Part shown: positions 17,292-26,423 of the stretch, piece by piece
Numbering within the stretch: the first letter of the stretch is position 1
Layout of the letters: every line of letters begins with the position of its first letter
NCBI GenBank assembly: GCA_964551315.1
Contig: CAZKCM010000007.1
Coordinates: 1 to 64,000 of the forward strand
Length of the DNA stretch: 64,000 nt
Reading direction: 5' to 3'
Source: Virgifigura sp964551315
GTDB taxonomy: Bacteria; Pseudomonadota; Alphaproteobacteria; Dongiales; Dongiaceae
Made by a program: the position numbers and the translations under genes
Notes under the pieces: generated by a model
Database searches by the model: none
What the model was told of the DNA's origin: nothing
Seen by the model: the letters and a program-made list of their open reading frames with translations, nothing else

Positions 17292-18365
17292 TCAGGGCTT
17301 GATCGCCACCTTGAGCACGCCGTCCCGCTGATGCGCGAACAGGTCGTAGGCCGCCTCGATCTCGTCGAGCGTGAACCGGTGGGTGACGAGCGGCTTGAGG
17401 TCGGCGCGGCCGGAGGCGATCACGTTCATCAGGCGCCGCATGCGCTCCTTGCCCCCGGGGCAGAGCGTCGTAATGATCTTGTGGTCGCCGAGTCCCGCCG
17501 CGAAGGCGCCAAGCGGGATCGTCAAGTCGCTTGAATAGACGCCGAGGCTCGACAGCGTGCCGCCGGGGCGCAGGACGCGCAGGCAGGCCTCGAAGGTTCC
17601 TTGCGTGCCAAGGGCCTCGATGGCCACGTCCACGCCGCGGCCGTCGGTGAGGCGCAGGATCTCCTCGACCGCATCGACCTGGCGGAAGTCGACGACGTGA
17701 TCGGCGCCAAGACGCTTCGCCACCTCGATGCGCGCCGGCACGGTCTCGACGGCGATGATCGTGGTCGCGCCCATGAGGCGCGCGCCGACCGTGGCGCAAA
17801 GCCCGATGGGGCCTTGCGCGAACACCGCGACGGTATCGCCGATCCGGATTCCGCCGCTTTCCGCGCCTCCGAAGCCGGTTGACATGATGTCCGGGCACAT
17901 CAGGACCTCCTCGTCGGTCAGGCCGTCCGGCACCGGGGCGAGGTTTGCCATCGCGTCGGGGACGAGCACGTACTCCGCCTGGCAACCGTCGATCGTGTTG
18001 CCGAACCGCCAGCCGCCCATCGGCTTCCAGCCATGGGCCGTGTCGGCGCCGTCCTGCGCGTGGTCCCCGGCGAGCGAGGCGTGGCTGTGGCCGCTCGGCG
18101 TGATCGCGCCCGCGATCACGCGCTGGCCCTCGCGATAGCCGCGGACCGCAGAGCCGAGCTTTTCGATGATTCCTACGGGTTCGTGCCCGACGATCAGGCC
18201 CTTGCGGACCGGGTACTCGCCTTTGAGGATATGTATATCGGTGCCGCAGATCGTGGTGGTCGTCACTCGCAGCAGGGCGTCGAGCGGACCGACCTCCGGA
18301 ATCGGCTTCTCGTCAAGCACGATCCGTCCGGGCTCGACGAACACGGCGGCTTTCATCATTGCCAT
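17292..18365 (-). CDS. zinc-dependent alcohol dehydrogenase, medium-chain family (CbADH/TbADH type)
   Basis: The 357-residue protein has catalytic zinc ligands in CGTDIH (Cys40), GHEPVG (His61, Glu62) and MCPDIMSTG (Asp near 158), and a Rossmann motif FAQGPIGLCA. The four structural-zinc cysteines of classical enzymes are absent; the segment AITPSGHSHASLAGDH replaces them, as in the tetrameric Clostridium/Thermoanaerobacter secondary alcohol dehydrogenases. It oxidises or reduces a small alcohol/carbonyl pair with NAD(P). A perfect FNR-type box lies 100 bp upstream, matching a fermentative, redox-balancing role at low oxygen. Confidence 0.88.
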   Translation of the reverse strand: MAMMKAAVFVEPGRIVLDEKPIPEVGPLDALLRVTTTTICGTDIHILKGEYPVRKGLIVGHEPVGIIEKLGSAVRGYREGQRVIAGAITPSGHSHASLAGDHAQDGADTAHGWKPMGGWRFGNTIDGCQAEYVLVPDAMANLAPVPDGLTDEEVLMCPDIMSTGFGGAESGGIRIGDTVAVFAQGPIGLCATVGARLMGATTIIAVETVPARIEVAKRLGADHVVDFRQVDAVEEILRLTDGRGVDVAIEALGTQGTFEACLRVLRPGGTLSSLGVYSSDLTIPLGAFAAGLGDHKIITTLCPGGKERMRRLMNVIASGRADLKPLVTHRFTLDEIEAAYDLFAHQRDGVLKVAIKP

Positions 18366-18458
18366 CGGTTACTCCCTCCTTGGGCCATGAAGATGCATCA
18401 CACGGCCGCCCTCTTGTCCCGCGCGTCGTTACCATGCGTCCATTCCGCCGGACGGGTC

Positions 18459-18472
18459 TTGATCCGAATCAA
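18459..18472. promoter_or_regulatory. perfect FNR/FixK-type box
   Basis: TTGAT-CCGA-ATCAA is an exact consensus match, centred 100 bp upstream of the alcohol dehydrogenase. It is also 45 bp before a possible small plus-strand gene at 18511. Confidence 0.75.
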
Positions 18473-18510
18473 GGGCCGCCCGGCGGTTTGCCGGCACCGC
18501 TCGCTGGCGC

Positions 18511-18690
18511 ATGTGTTTCAATGAACAACGCTCGACGCTCGCCGCGGTTTCCATCGCCCTCCCGACCCAACGCGGCGTGATCGACCGCTTCCAAAAGAGC
18601 GTTGACCAAGACGTGTCGGAAAGGGCCGTCTCCCGATGGCGCGATCCGATCGACAGGCATCTGACTGGCGGGCCGGGCGGCGCGCGTTAG
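18511..18690 (+). CDS. possible small protein (59 aa), unrecognised
   Basis: An open frame gives a charged, helix-prone peptide (GVIDRFQKSVDQDVSERAVSRWRDPIDRHLTG). It has no ribosome-binding site at its ATG and no neighbour on its strand. The position in the roughly 400-base gap between the minus-strand UspA and alcohol dehydrogenase genes, 45 bp after the FNR box, is the only support. It may be a gene remnant or chance. Confidence 0.2.
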   Translation: MCFNEQRSTLAAVSIALPTQRGVIDRFQKSVDQDVSERAVSRWRDPIDRHLTGGPGGAR

Positions 18691-18769
18691 AAGCCCGTCC
18701 CCGCGGACCCGCGCCGTTACTCCGGGCGGGCCGGGCCGGAGGCCGTTCCCTGCGCCCGCACTACGTTCG

Positions 18770-19627
18770 CTAGCGGCTCATCAGCACCGGCAGGTCCGCG
18801 GCCTCGAGCATGTGCCGCGTCACGCCGCCGAAGATCAGCTGGCGCATGCGGCTGCGCGTGAAGGCCCCCATGACGAAAAGGTCCGCTTGCGCGTTCCTGG
18901 CGGCGCCCAGAAATCGCTCGCCCAGGGCACCGCCGGGTTCGATGGTTTGCGCCGTCGCCTGGAGACCGTGGAGCCCAAGATAGCCGACCAGTGCCTCGGA
19001 CTCGGACGCGGCGATGTCACCCTCCGCGGCCGTAACCACGATGATCCGACTCGCCGCCGCCAGAATTGGCATTACCAGACCGATCGTCCGCGCCGCCTCC
19101 AGGCTCGCGTTCCACGCCACCATCACGGTGCCGAGGTTGATCGCGCCCGATCCCCGCGGCACCAGCAGAACCGGCCGGCCGCAGTCGAAAAGCGCGGCCT
19201 CGAGTTCGGCCCGCGATTGGCCCGACGCCGCGTCGACCGCCCGGCCGAAAACAATCAGGTCCGAGAGACGCCCATGACGGGCGATGGCCCGTTGCGGTGC
19301 GCCCCGCGTTTCGCGCCACAAGGCCGATGGACCTGTGCCGGTTCCCCCAGCCTCGGCGTCCGCCACCGAATGAGCCGCGCGCCACTGGTCGAAATGGGTC
19401 CGGGCGGATCGGGAAAGCTGTTCGGCGTCGCGCTCGATGGCGGCCGCCAGCTCGGGAACGCTCGCGGCAAGGCTCTCGCCGTTGACGAGCAAGCTGAGCT
19501 CCGACGGGTCCAGCCGCGTATGGAGGGCCTCGATGCGGGATCCGAACAGCCGGGCAATCGACAGCGCCGCCGTGAGGACGGCCTCATCCAGATCCCCACC
19601 GGCAATATGGGCCAGAATCGCTTTCAT
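18770..19627 (-). CDS. tandem universal stress protein (UspA family)
   Basis: The 285-residue protein carries two Usp domains (about 1-145 and 150-285). The second ends ADLFVMGAFTRSRMRQLIFGGVTRHMLEAADLPVLMSR, containing the G-2x-G-9x-G(S/T)-type nucleotide loop in altered form. The ATG at 19627 begins MKAILAHIAGG, the usual Usp strand 1. An FNR-type box (TTGAT-N4-GTCAT) is centred 73 bp upstream. Usp proteins mediate survival under hypoxia and stasis and accompany acyl-CoA synthetase, dehydrogenase and CBS genes in such regulons. Confidence 0.9.
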   Translation of the reverse strand: MKAILAHIAGGDLDEAVLTAALSIARLFGSRIEALHTRLDPSELSLLVNGESLAASVPELAAAIERDAEQLSRSARTHFDQWRAAHSVADAEAGGTGTGPSALWRETRGAPQRAIARHGRLSDLIVFGRAVDAASGQSRAELEAALFDCGRPVLLVPRGSGAINLGTVMVAWNASLEAARTIGLVMPILAAASRIIVVTAAEGDIAASESEALVGYLGLHGLQATAQTIEPGGALGERFLGAARNAQADLFVMGAFTRSRMRQLIFGGVTRHMLEAADLPVLMSR

Positions 19628-19693
19628 CGCACAGGTCCTTCGATCATGGAGAGGACTCACACAATTACTTTAAAGAACCATCGGTCGACGCCA

Positions 19694-19707
19694 TTGATCC
19701 AGGTCAT
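19694..19707. promoter_or_regulatory. FNR/FixK-type box, one mismatch
   Basis: TTGAT-CCAG-GTCAT fits TTGAY-N4-RTCAA except for the last base. It is centred 73 bp upstream of the UspA start, the same distance as other boxes in this island. Confidence 0.6.
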
Positions 19708-19832
19708 GAGGCGCGGCGGGCCTGTCCCGGCCGCGAAGGATCATCCGGCCGACGCGCGACGCGCCGATGGCCTCGCGACAGGCCGGATCGTGTCCTCCCC
19801 ATCGCGTTCGATCGGCTTTGGTGCTGCGGCCG

Positions 19833-22523
19833 TTACGCGGGGGTTCCACTGGAGAGGGACAGGCTTGCCCGAACGAGGCCCGGATCGCCGGGGTGGTACT
19901 CGAGGGCGAAACCGAGTCGGCGGCACAGGTCGAGCATCGGCGCGTTCTCGGCGAGGACATCGCCGAAGATCAGACGAATGCCGCGCCCGCGCGCGTAGGC
20001 GATGATCCTCCTGAGGAGCATTTCTCCCAGCCCGCGACCCGCCATGTCGTCCCGAACCGTAACGGCGAACTCGGCCTGCTCCCCATCGGGATCGGCGCTG
20101 ATCCGAACCACCCCGTAAATCTCCGCGGATGGTGCCGGCCCGGGATCGGCCAGGACAAGGGCCATTTCGCGGTCGTAGTCGATCTGTGTCAGGCGGGCGG
20201 CCATGCCGTGGGAGAGCTCCCGAAGCGGCGCAAAGAATCGCAGACGGATGGATTCCGGCGAAAGCTTGGCGAATCCCCTGCGGAAGGCCGGCTCATCCTC
20301 CGGACGGACCGGCCGGAGCAGTAGCCTGCGCCCATCCGGACCGGAGACGACTTCTTCCAACTCCCGCGGATAGGGCCGGATGGCGAGCCGCGCCGATGCC
20401 GGCCGGTCGGAAGGCCGAACCCGGACGCGGGCGTCGAGCGCCATGACTCCTTGCTCATCTGCAAGGAGCGGATTGATGTCCAGTTCTACCACTTCGCCGA
20501 CGTCGGCGGCGAGCTGAGCGACCTTCATCAGGGTGATGGCTATGGCGTCGAGTGCCGCCGCGGGGCGGTCCCGGTAGCCCTTGAGCAGCCGGTAGACGCG
20601 GGTCTGTGCCATCAGCTCGCGGGCGAGCTTGAGGTTGAGTGGCGGGAGCGCGATCGCCCGATCGGCCACGACCTCGACGGCGGTGCCGCCTTGGCCGAAG
20701 AGGACGATCGGGCCGAACTGGGCATCCTCGCTCACGCCGACAATGAGTTCGTGCGCATTGCGCCGGCGTATCATCGGCTGCACGACGAAGCCCTCGATCC
20801 GGGCGCCCGGCTTGTGCCGGCGAACGCGGGCCAGCATGGCGGTCGCGGCGGTCTCGACCTCTCCCGGCTCCTTCAGGTCCAGCGCGACGCCTCCGACGTC
20901 CGATTTGTGGGTGATGTCGGGCGACAGGATCTTGAGCACGACGGGCGTGTTCAGCCGCGTCGCGATCTCCGCGGCCGCGGCGGGCGTCTCCGCCACCTCC
21001 GTGGGCACGAGCGGCACCCCATAGGCGCGGAGCACGGCTTGCGATTCGGGTTCGGTCAGCACGGTCCGGCCATCGGCCAGCACCCGGCGGATGACGGCGC
21101 GCGCCGCCGCGCTGTCGGTTGGGAAATCCTCGGGAATGGAAGGGGGCGTCTCGGCGAGGAGCTCTTGATTCCGCTTGTAGCGGACCAGGTGCATGAATCC
21201 GCGGACGGCCTGTTCGGGCGTGCCGAAGCTGGGGATGCGATGCTGTGCGAAGAGCGTGCGCGCCTCGCGCGCCGTCGCCTCGCCGACCCAGCTTGTCAGG
21301 ATGCAGCGCCGCCGCCCGCCGACGGTGTCAATGACGGCCTGCGCCGCCGCCAGGCCGGAGGTGATCGCGGTTGGGCAGTTGAGCACGAGGACGGCGTCTG
21401 CGTTCCGGTCGGACAGCAAGGCCTCCAGGCCGACGGCATATCGCTCGGGCGTCGCATCGCCGATGATGTCGACCGGATTGTCGCGCGACCAGGTCGGCGG
21501 AAGGGCGCCGTCGAGCCGCGCTATGGTCTCGTCGGAAAGCGTGGCCAGCCGGCCGCCTTGGCCGATCAGGGCGTCGACCGCCAGGACGCCGAGGCCTCCG
21601 CCGTTCGTGAGGATCGCGAGCCGGTCTCCTTCCGGGCGGGGCGCGGCGCTGAGCGTAGCCGCGGCGGCAAACAGCTCGTCGAGCTCGTCGACGCGCAGCA
21701 GCCCGGCGCGGCGGAACGCGGCGTCGTACACGGCGTCGGTGCCGGCCAGGACGCCGGTATGGGATGTGGCGGCGCGGGCGCTGTCGGCATGGCGTCCGGC
21801 CTTGATGACGATGACCGGCTTGTTGCGGGCGGCGAGGCGTGCCGCGGACATGAACTTCCGCGCGTTGGTCACCGCTTCCATGTACAACAGGATCGCCGCC
21901 GACTCGGTATCGCTCGCCAGGTAGTCGAGCATGTCGCCGAAATCGACATCGGCCATTTCGCCCATGGAGACGAGGTGGGAGAAGCCGACCCGGCGTGCCG
22001 CGGCCCAGTCGATCACGGAGGTAACGATGGCGCCCGACTGAACAAGGAAGGCGATGTTCCCGGCCGGAGGCGAGAGGTGGGCGAAGCTGGCGTTGAGGGC
22101 GTGGTGCGGGGCAATGAGGCCGACGCAGTTCGGGCCGAGGACCCTCAAGAGGTGCGGCCGTGCACCGTCCAGCATGTGCTGGGTGCGCCGCCGGCCCTCT
22201 TCGCTGGCACCGAAACCGGCGCTGATGACGATGGCTGCCTTGGTGCCTCGGTCGCCGAGGGTGGCGATCAACCCGGGCACCGTCGTTGCCGGTGTCGCGA
22301 TGACGGCGAGATCGGGCGCTTCCGGCAGGCTGCCCACGTCCGGGTAAACCGGTAAGTCGTCGATGGCCTGGTACTTGGGGTTTACCGGCATGACCGGTCC
22401 GCGGAACCCGCCGGCACGGATGTTCCGGAGGACGACACCGCCGACGGAATCCGGTCGGGGGCTCGCGCCGATGACGGCGACGGAACGTGGCCGCAGCAGG
22501 GAGTCGAGATTCCGAATGGTCAT
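19833..22523 (-). CDS. ADP-forming acyl-CoA synthetase fused to GNAT acetyltransferase (Pat/PatZ type)
   Basis: The 896-residue protein has the NDP-forming acyl-CoA synthetase order: CoA-binding Rossmann domain (about 5-105; VAVIGASPRPDSVGG), ligase domains (150-450), ATP-grasp (about 480-700; PVVLKILSPDITHKSDVGGVALDL), then a C-terminal GNAT domain (about 720-890; AVTVRDDMAGRGLGEMLLRRIIAYAR is acetyl-CoA motif A). This is the architecture of protein lysine acetyltransferases PatZ/Pat, which silence acyl-CoA synthetases; an acetate/acetyl-CoA metabolic role is the alternative. The start at 22523 gives MTIRNLDSLLRPRSVAVIG, the canonical N-terminus. An FNR-like box lies 145 bp upstream. Confidence 0.88.
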   Translation of the reverse strand: MTIRNLDSLLRPRSVAVIGASPRPDSVGGVVLRNIRAGGFRGPVMPVNPKYQAIDDLPVYPDVGSLPEAPDLAVIATPATTVPGLIATLGDRGTKAAIVISAGFGASEEGRRRTQHMLDGARPHLLRVLGPNCVGLIAPHHALNASFAHLSPPAGNIAFLVQSGAIVTSVIDWAAARRVGFSHLVSMGEMADVDFGDMLDYLASDTESAAILLYMEAVTNARKFMSAARLAARNKPVIVIKAGRHADSARAATSHTGVLAGTDAVYDAAFRRAGLLRVDELDELFAAAATLSAAPRPEGDRLAILTNGGGLGVLAVDALIGQGGRLATLSDETIARLDGALPPTWSRDNPVDIIGDATPERYAVGLEALLSDRNADAVLVLNCPTAITSGLAAAQAVIDTVGGRRRCILTSWVGEATAREARTLFAQHRIPSFGTPEQAVRGFMHLVRYKRNQELLAETPPSIPEDFPTDSAAARAVIRRVLADGRTVLTEPESQAVLRAYGVPLVPTEVAETPAAAAEIATRLNTPVVLKILSPDITHKSDVGGVALDLKEPGEVETAATAMLARVRRHKPGARIEGFVVQPMIRRRNAHELIVGVSEDAQFGPIVLFGQGGTAVEVVADRAIALPPLNLKLARELMAQTRVYRLLKGYRDRPAAALDAIAITLMKVAQLAADVGEVVELDINPLLADEQGVMALDARVRVRPSDRPASARLAIRPYPRELEEVVSGPDGRRLLLRPVRPEDEPAFRRGFAKLSPESIRLRFFAPLRELSHGMAARLTQIDYDREMALVLADPGPAPSAEIYGVVRISADPDGEQAEFAVTVRDDMAGRGLGEMLLRRIIAYARGRGIRLIFGDVLAENAPMLDLCRRLGFALEYHPGDPGLVRASLSLSSGTPA

Positions 22524-22661
22524 ATGGCGTCGTCCTGCGCTTCGCCGCAGAATAATACAGGGTGATCGTCCCGTTCCGGCCTTGTAACCGCCGAAGGCCG
22601 GCGACATAGGCTAAGGCCGTACGATTGTCGCGAACTGCGCACAGCGCGTCGACCCACGTCT

Positions 22662-22675
22662 TTGATCTATGTCAT
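22662..22675. promoter_or_regulatory. FNR/FixK-type box, one mismatch
   Basis: TTGAT-CTAT-GTCAT, the same variant seen upstream of the UspA gene. It lies in the 389-base gap between the divergent acyl-CoA synthetase (145 bp away) and the heme-PAS kinase (244 bp away). Nothing else was seen in this gap. Confidence 0.55.
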
Positions 22676-22912
22676 GGAGGTGCGGTCCGGCCGCCGGCGA
22701 ATGTTCGCCGGGTGCGGGTAAGGCGATGGACCGGGCGGTGCTTCATCCCTGGTCGGCCGGACCGGCAAGGTAGCCGGCTCCGACGGGCGCAACGCCGTCT
22801 TCAGGGGATGATCAAGCCGGATTTACAGCCGAGAGGGCGGCGGGTAGGTTCCTGATATTCGTGGCAGGAGAGCGGTCTTGCCGAGGGGCGCCGAAACCGG
22901 ATCGAGGGTGAC

Positions 22913-24862
22913 ATGGCAGACAGGCGACCGATGCAGGACGAGTTTCCGAGCAGGATCCTCAACTCGATCAGGGCGCTCGTGATCATCCTCGATCCGGCCG
23001 GTCGCATTCTCTTCTTCAACAAGGCGTGCCAGGATCTGAGCGGGTATACCCTCGATGAGGTCATCGACAGGCGCATTTGGGACTTCCTGATCCCGCCGGA
23101 GGAAATCGACGCCGTGAAGGCCGTCTTCGCGGCGGTCAAGGCGGGTGACGTCCCCGGCCACGAGACCAACCACTGGCTTACGAAGGACGGTCGCAGCCGC
23201 CTCATCGCATGGGCGACGACGGCGGAGCGCGGGCCGGGGGGCGAGACCCAGTACATCATCCGCACCGGCCTCGACCTCACCGATCAGGCAGCGGCCGAGA
23301 CGGCCCTGCGCGAGCGCGAAGCGCGGTTGCGCTCGATCATCGAAACCGCCCCGGATGCGATCATCACCATCGACGAGAAGGGGATCATAGAGACGTTCAG
23401 CCCGTCGGCCGAACGGATGTTCGGGTACAGCGCCGCCGAGGCGGTCGGCCAGAACGTCAGCATCCTGATGCCATCGCCCCATCGCGAGAAACATGACGAA
23501 TACATGCGGCGGTATCTCAGAACCGGCGAACGACGGATCATCGGGATCGGCCGCGTGGTCGACGGGCAGCGAAAGGACGGGACCATTTTCCCCATGGAGC
23601 TGGCCGTCGATGAGGTTCGCCTCAAGGAGCGGCGGCTGTTCACCGGATTCGTCCGCGATTTGACGGCCCGGCGCAGGATCGAGGAGGAGTTGCGGCAGCT
23701 CCAGAAGATGGAAGCGATCGGGCAGCTGACCGGCGGCATCGCACACGATTTCAACAACCTTCTGACGGTGATCACCGGCAACCTTGAGATGCTGGAGCCG
23801 CGACTCGTGCGGGACGACGACCGGGAGATCCTGCAGGAGGTGCTGGAGGCGGCCGAGCTTGGCGCGCAACTCACCGACCGGCTGCTCACCTTCGCCAGGC
23901 GACGGACGCTCAATCCCGAGCCGATCGACCTTGGCGAGATGGTCCTGGGTATGACGGATCTGCTGCGCCGCTCCCTGGGCGAGACGGTGCAGATCAGCAC
24001 GATCCTCGCGCACGGTCTTTGGAAGACGCTCGCGGATCCGGGCATGGCGGAGAACGCGTTGCTCAACCTTGCCATCAACGCGCGCGATGCCATGCCGAAC
24101 GGGGGGACGCTGACGATCGAGACGTCCAACGTGGAGCTGGACGCCGATGACGTGGCGGTGCATCCGGGGGCGCGCCCGGGCCAATACGTGATGCTCGCCG
24201 TCGCCGATACCGGAACCGGCATGGCCCCCGAGGTGAAGCAACGGGCCTTCGAGCCTTTCTTCACCACGAAGGGAACGCGCGCCGGCACCGGGCTTGGGCT
24301 CAGCATGGTCTACGGCTTCGTGCATCAGTCGGGCGGGCATGTTCGCCTTTACAGCGAGCTCGGCTACGGCACGACCGTGCGACTGTATCTGCCACGCCTG
24401 ATCGACGCGGACGCCGGCGAGCAGCCCCAGCAGCAGCCGATGGCCGATTCCGGCCACGGCGAAACCGTTCTCGTCGTCGAGGATCATCCGCAGGTGCGGC
24501 GTATCACCGTCCGTCGGATGGAAGAGCTCGGCTATCGGGTTCTCGAGGCGGACAGCGGGCAGGCCGCGCTTGACATGCTGGAGCGGGATTCGGCGGTCGA
24601 TCTTCTCTTCACGGACGTGGTGATGCCGGGCGGCATGACCGGGGCGGACCTCGCCCGGATCGTCCGAAGCCGCTGGCCGCGGATCCGGATCCTCTTTACG
24701 TCCGGTTATGCCAATCCGACGCTCATCAGCGATGTGGATTTCGGCCGCGGAACGTTGCTGCTCCAGAAACCCTATTCCAAGGCGGACTTGGCCCACAAAC
24801 TCCGTGAGGCTTTGGACGGCGGGCGGCAGGAGGGCGTCGCGGGCGGGCCTACCGGCGCGTGA
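22913..24862 (+). CDS. FixL-like hybrid histidine kinase with heme-PAS oxygen sensor
   Basis: The 649-residue soluble protein has PAS1 (about 15-122), PAS2 (136-252), HisKA (H278 in GGIAHDFNNLL), HATPase (NLAINARDAM, DTGTGM, GTGLGLSMV, to about 505) and a receiver domain (520-640; acceptor Asp568 in LLFTDVVMPGG). PAS2 aligns with the FixL heme domain: His194 in REKHDEYMRRY sits where FixL has its proximal heme histidine, and Arg200 and Arg214 (GERRIIGIGR) match the two FixL arginines at +6 and +20. It should therefore bind heme and sense oxygen (or NO). It has no FixJ partner nearby; the convergent OmpR-type gene overlaps its 3' end by 14 bases. Confidence 0.88.
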   Translation: MADRRPMQDEFPSRILNSIRALVIILDPAGRILFFNKACQDLSGYTLDEVIDRRIWDFLIPPEEIDAVKAVFAAVKAGDVPGHETNHWLTKDGRSRLIAWATTAERGPGGETQYIIRTGLDLTDQAAAETALREREARLRSIIETAPDAIITIDEKGIIETFSPSAERMFGYSAAEAVGQNVSILMPSPHREKHDEYMRRYLRTGERRIIGIGRVVDGQRKDGTIFPMELAVDEVRLKERRLFTGFVRDLTARRRIEEELRQLQKMEAIGQLTGGIAHDFNNLLTVITGNLEMLEPRLVRDDDREILQEVLEAAELGAQLTDRLLTFARRRTLNPEPIDLGEMVLGMTDLLRRSLGETVQISTILAHGLWKTLADPGMAENALLNLAINARDAMPNGGTLTIETSNVELDADDVAVHPGARPGQYVMLAVADTGTGMAPEVKQRAFEPFFTTKGTRAGTGLGLSMVYGFVHQSGGHVRLYSELGYGTTVRLYLPRLIDADAGEQPQQQPMADSGHGETVLVVEDHPQVRRITVRRMEELGYRVLEADSGQAALDMLERDSAVDLLFTDVVMPGGMTGADLARIVRSRWPRIRILFTSGYANPTLISDVDFGRGTLLLQKPYSKADLAHKLREALDGGRQEGVAGGPTGA

Positions 24863-25580
24863 TCGTCGCGGTGAAGATGTAACCCGCCCCGCGCACCGTC
24901 TTGATCAAGGCCGGGTTGCCCGGATCCTTTTCGATCTTCTTTCTGAGCCGCGCAACCTGGGTGTCGATGCTGCGATCGAAGGGCGTCCAGTCGTGACCTC
25001 TGGTGATGTCCATCAGCTGATCGCGGCTGAGCACCCGGTTGGCATTGCGGGCAAACGCTTCAAGGAGTGCGAATTCGCTGCTCGTGATCGGGACGGGCTG
25101 CCCCTCGGGCGAGCGCAAGGCGCGCCGCACCACGTCCAGTTCCCAGCCATCGAACAGGATCGTCTCGCCGCCGCTGTTCGGCGCGGCATCCCCTGCGTCG
25201 GCCAAGGCGGGGCGAGCGCGGCGAAGGACGGTCCGGATGCGCGCCAATACCTCGCGCAGGTGAAACGGCTTGGTGATGTAGTCGTCGGCGCCCATTTCGA
25301 GCCCGACGACGCGATCGATCGTGTCGCCCTTGCCCGTCAGGATGATGATCGGCAATTCGGAGTGCTGCCTCAGTTCCCTGGCGAGGGAAAGCCCGTCGTC
25401 CCCGGGCAGGATCAGGTCGAGGAGGACGAGATCGAACCGGGCCTGTTTGATCGCCTCGCGCATCGCCCCGCCATCGGCGGCGGCGGTGACCCGGAATCCT
25501 TCCGTTTCCAGATATCGGCACAGCAGGTTGCGCACTCTTGGATCGTCATCGACAACAAGGATGTGCTGGCTTCCCGTCAT
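24849..25580 (-). CDS. OmpR/PhoB-family response regulator
   Basis: The 243-residue protein has a receiver domain (ILVVDDD; phospho-acceptor Asp55 in VLLDLILPGDDG; GADDYITKPF) and a winged-helix DNA-binding domain (about 145-240; SSEFALLEAFARNANRVLSRDQLM and the closing KTVRGAGYIFTATI). It converges on the heme-PAS kinase gene with a 14-base overlap, so the two are transcribed toward each other. Whether they form a pair is untested; hybrid kinases of this type usually need a phosphotransfer partner. A promoter shared with the divergent hemerythrin gene lies between 25581 and 25832. Confidence 0.9.
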   Translation of the reverse strand: MTGSQHILVVDDDPRVRNLLCRYLETEGFRVTAAADGGAMREAIKQARFDLVLLDLILPGDDGLSLARELRQHSELPIIILTGKGDTIDRVVGLEMGADDYITKPFHLREVLARIRTVLRRARPALADAGDAAPNSGGETILFDGWELDVVRRALRSPEGQPVPITSSEFALLEAFARNANRVLSRDQLMDITRGHDWTPFDRSIDTQVARLRKKIEKDPGNPALIKTVRGAGYIFTATITRR

Positions 25581-25757
25581 GGTAGTCCACGTCAGGCGCC
25601 GCTCCCGTTCAAAGGGGTCGACGCGATATGTCGCAAGTGGTGGCGCTTCGTCGTTTTCTATTACCAGATTGCACGGGCTTTGCCAGCCGCCTGCGCCGTT
25701 CCGCCGCGGATCCTTCTGTGCTCTGGGCCAAGGGCGATGGCTGCCTCTTGCCGAAGT

Positions 25758-25771
25758 TTGACTTGTATCAA
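25758..25771. promoter_or_regulatory. FNR/FixK-type box upstream of hemerythrin
   Basis: TTGAC-TTGT-ATCAA matches TTGAY-N4-RTCAA exactly. Its centre is 68 bp before the hemerythrin ATG. Confidence 0.7.
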
Positions 25772-25832
25772 TGAGGCGGGGCAGTGCCGGCACTATTCTG
25801 TTCGTCTTGCCGCGAAGACGAGGGGCGATACG

Positions 25833-26423
25833 ATGGCAGAGGCGGCCCGGGTCATCCGACAGGAGCATCGCAACACCGCATCCGTTCTCGCCTGCCTCGG
25901 TCACGCCGTTGACGCGATCGAGGTCGGACGCTGGGCGCCCGATTTCCAGCTTCTGACGCTGGTGATCAACTACCTTGAGACCTTCCCGGAGATCTTTCAT
26001 CATCCGAAGGAAGAGAAGTACCTGTTCACGGCGCTTCTGCGTCGCCGGCCGGAAGCCGCGCCCCTGCTGGAACGGCTCGGCGAAGAACACATTCTCGGTC
26101 TTGAGGCGGTGATCGACATGCGGGCGGCGCTGCGCGCATATCGGTCGGACCTTTCCAAGTTTCCCCGGTTCCGGGAGGAGGTCGACCGCTACGTCCAGTT
26201 CCAGAGAAGCCACATGCAACTCGAGGAGCGCGAGATCCTGCCGCTCGCGCTCGAGGTGCTTACGCCCGATGACTGGCACGTGATCGGTGCGGCGTTCGCG
26301 CGCAACGACGACCCTCTGTTCGGCCAGGCGCGGCGAAAGCACTTCGATGCGCTCTACAGCCGAATCTTCGAGCTTGCGCCGCGGCCTGTAGACATCCCTG
26401 AATCCGGAGCCGCCCTCGCCTGA
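25833..26423 (+). CDS. hemerythrin-like (HHE domain) diiron protein
   Basis: The 196-residue, all-helical protein carries the HHE metal pattern: His12 (QEHRNTASVL), His56/His57 with following glutamates (IFHHPKEEKYL), a HILGLE motif (about 88-93) and HMQLEEREILPL (about 129). These residues would bind a non-heme diiron centre that handles oxygen, NO or iron. It lies between the response regulator and nirK and has its own FNR-type box, so it probably buffers NO or protects against nitrosative damage. The ATG at 25833 is the first in-frame start past the box. Confidence 0.88.
   Translation: MAEAARVIRQEHRNTASVLACLGHAVDAIEVGRWAPDFQLLTLVINYLETFPEIFHHPKEEKYLFTALLRRRPEAAPLLERLGEEHILGLEAVIDMRAALRAYRSDLSKFPRFREEVDRYVQFQRSHMQLEEREILPLALEVLTPDDWHVIGAAFARNDDPLFGQARRKHFDALYSRIFELAPRPVDIPESGAALA

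Noticed and set aside
24895..24915. GTCTTGATCAAGGCC near the 3' end of the response regulator gene, considered as an FNR box
   Set aside because: The TTGATCAA arms lack the 4-base spacer and the site is inside a coding sequence.
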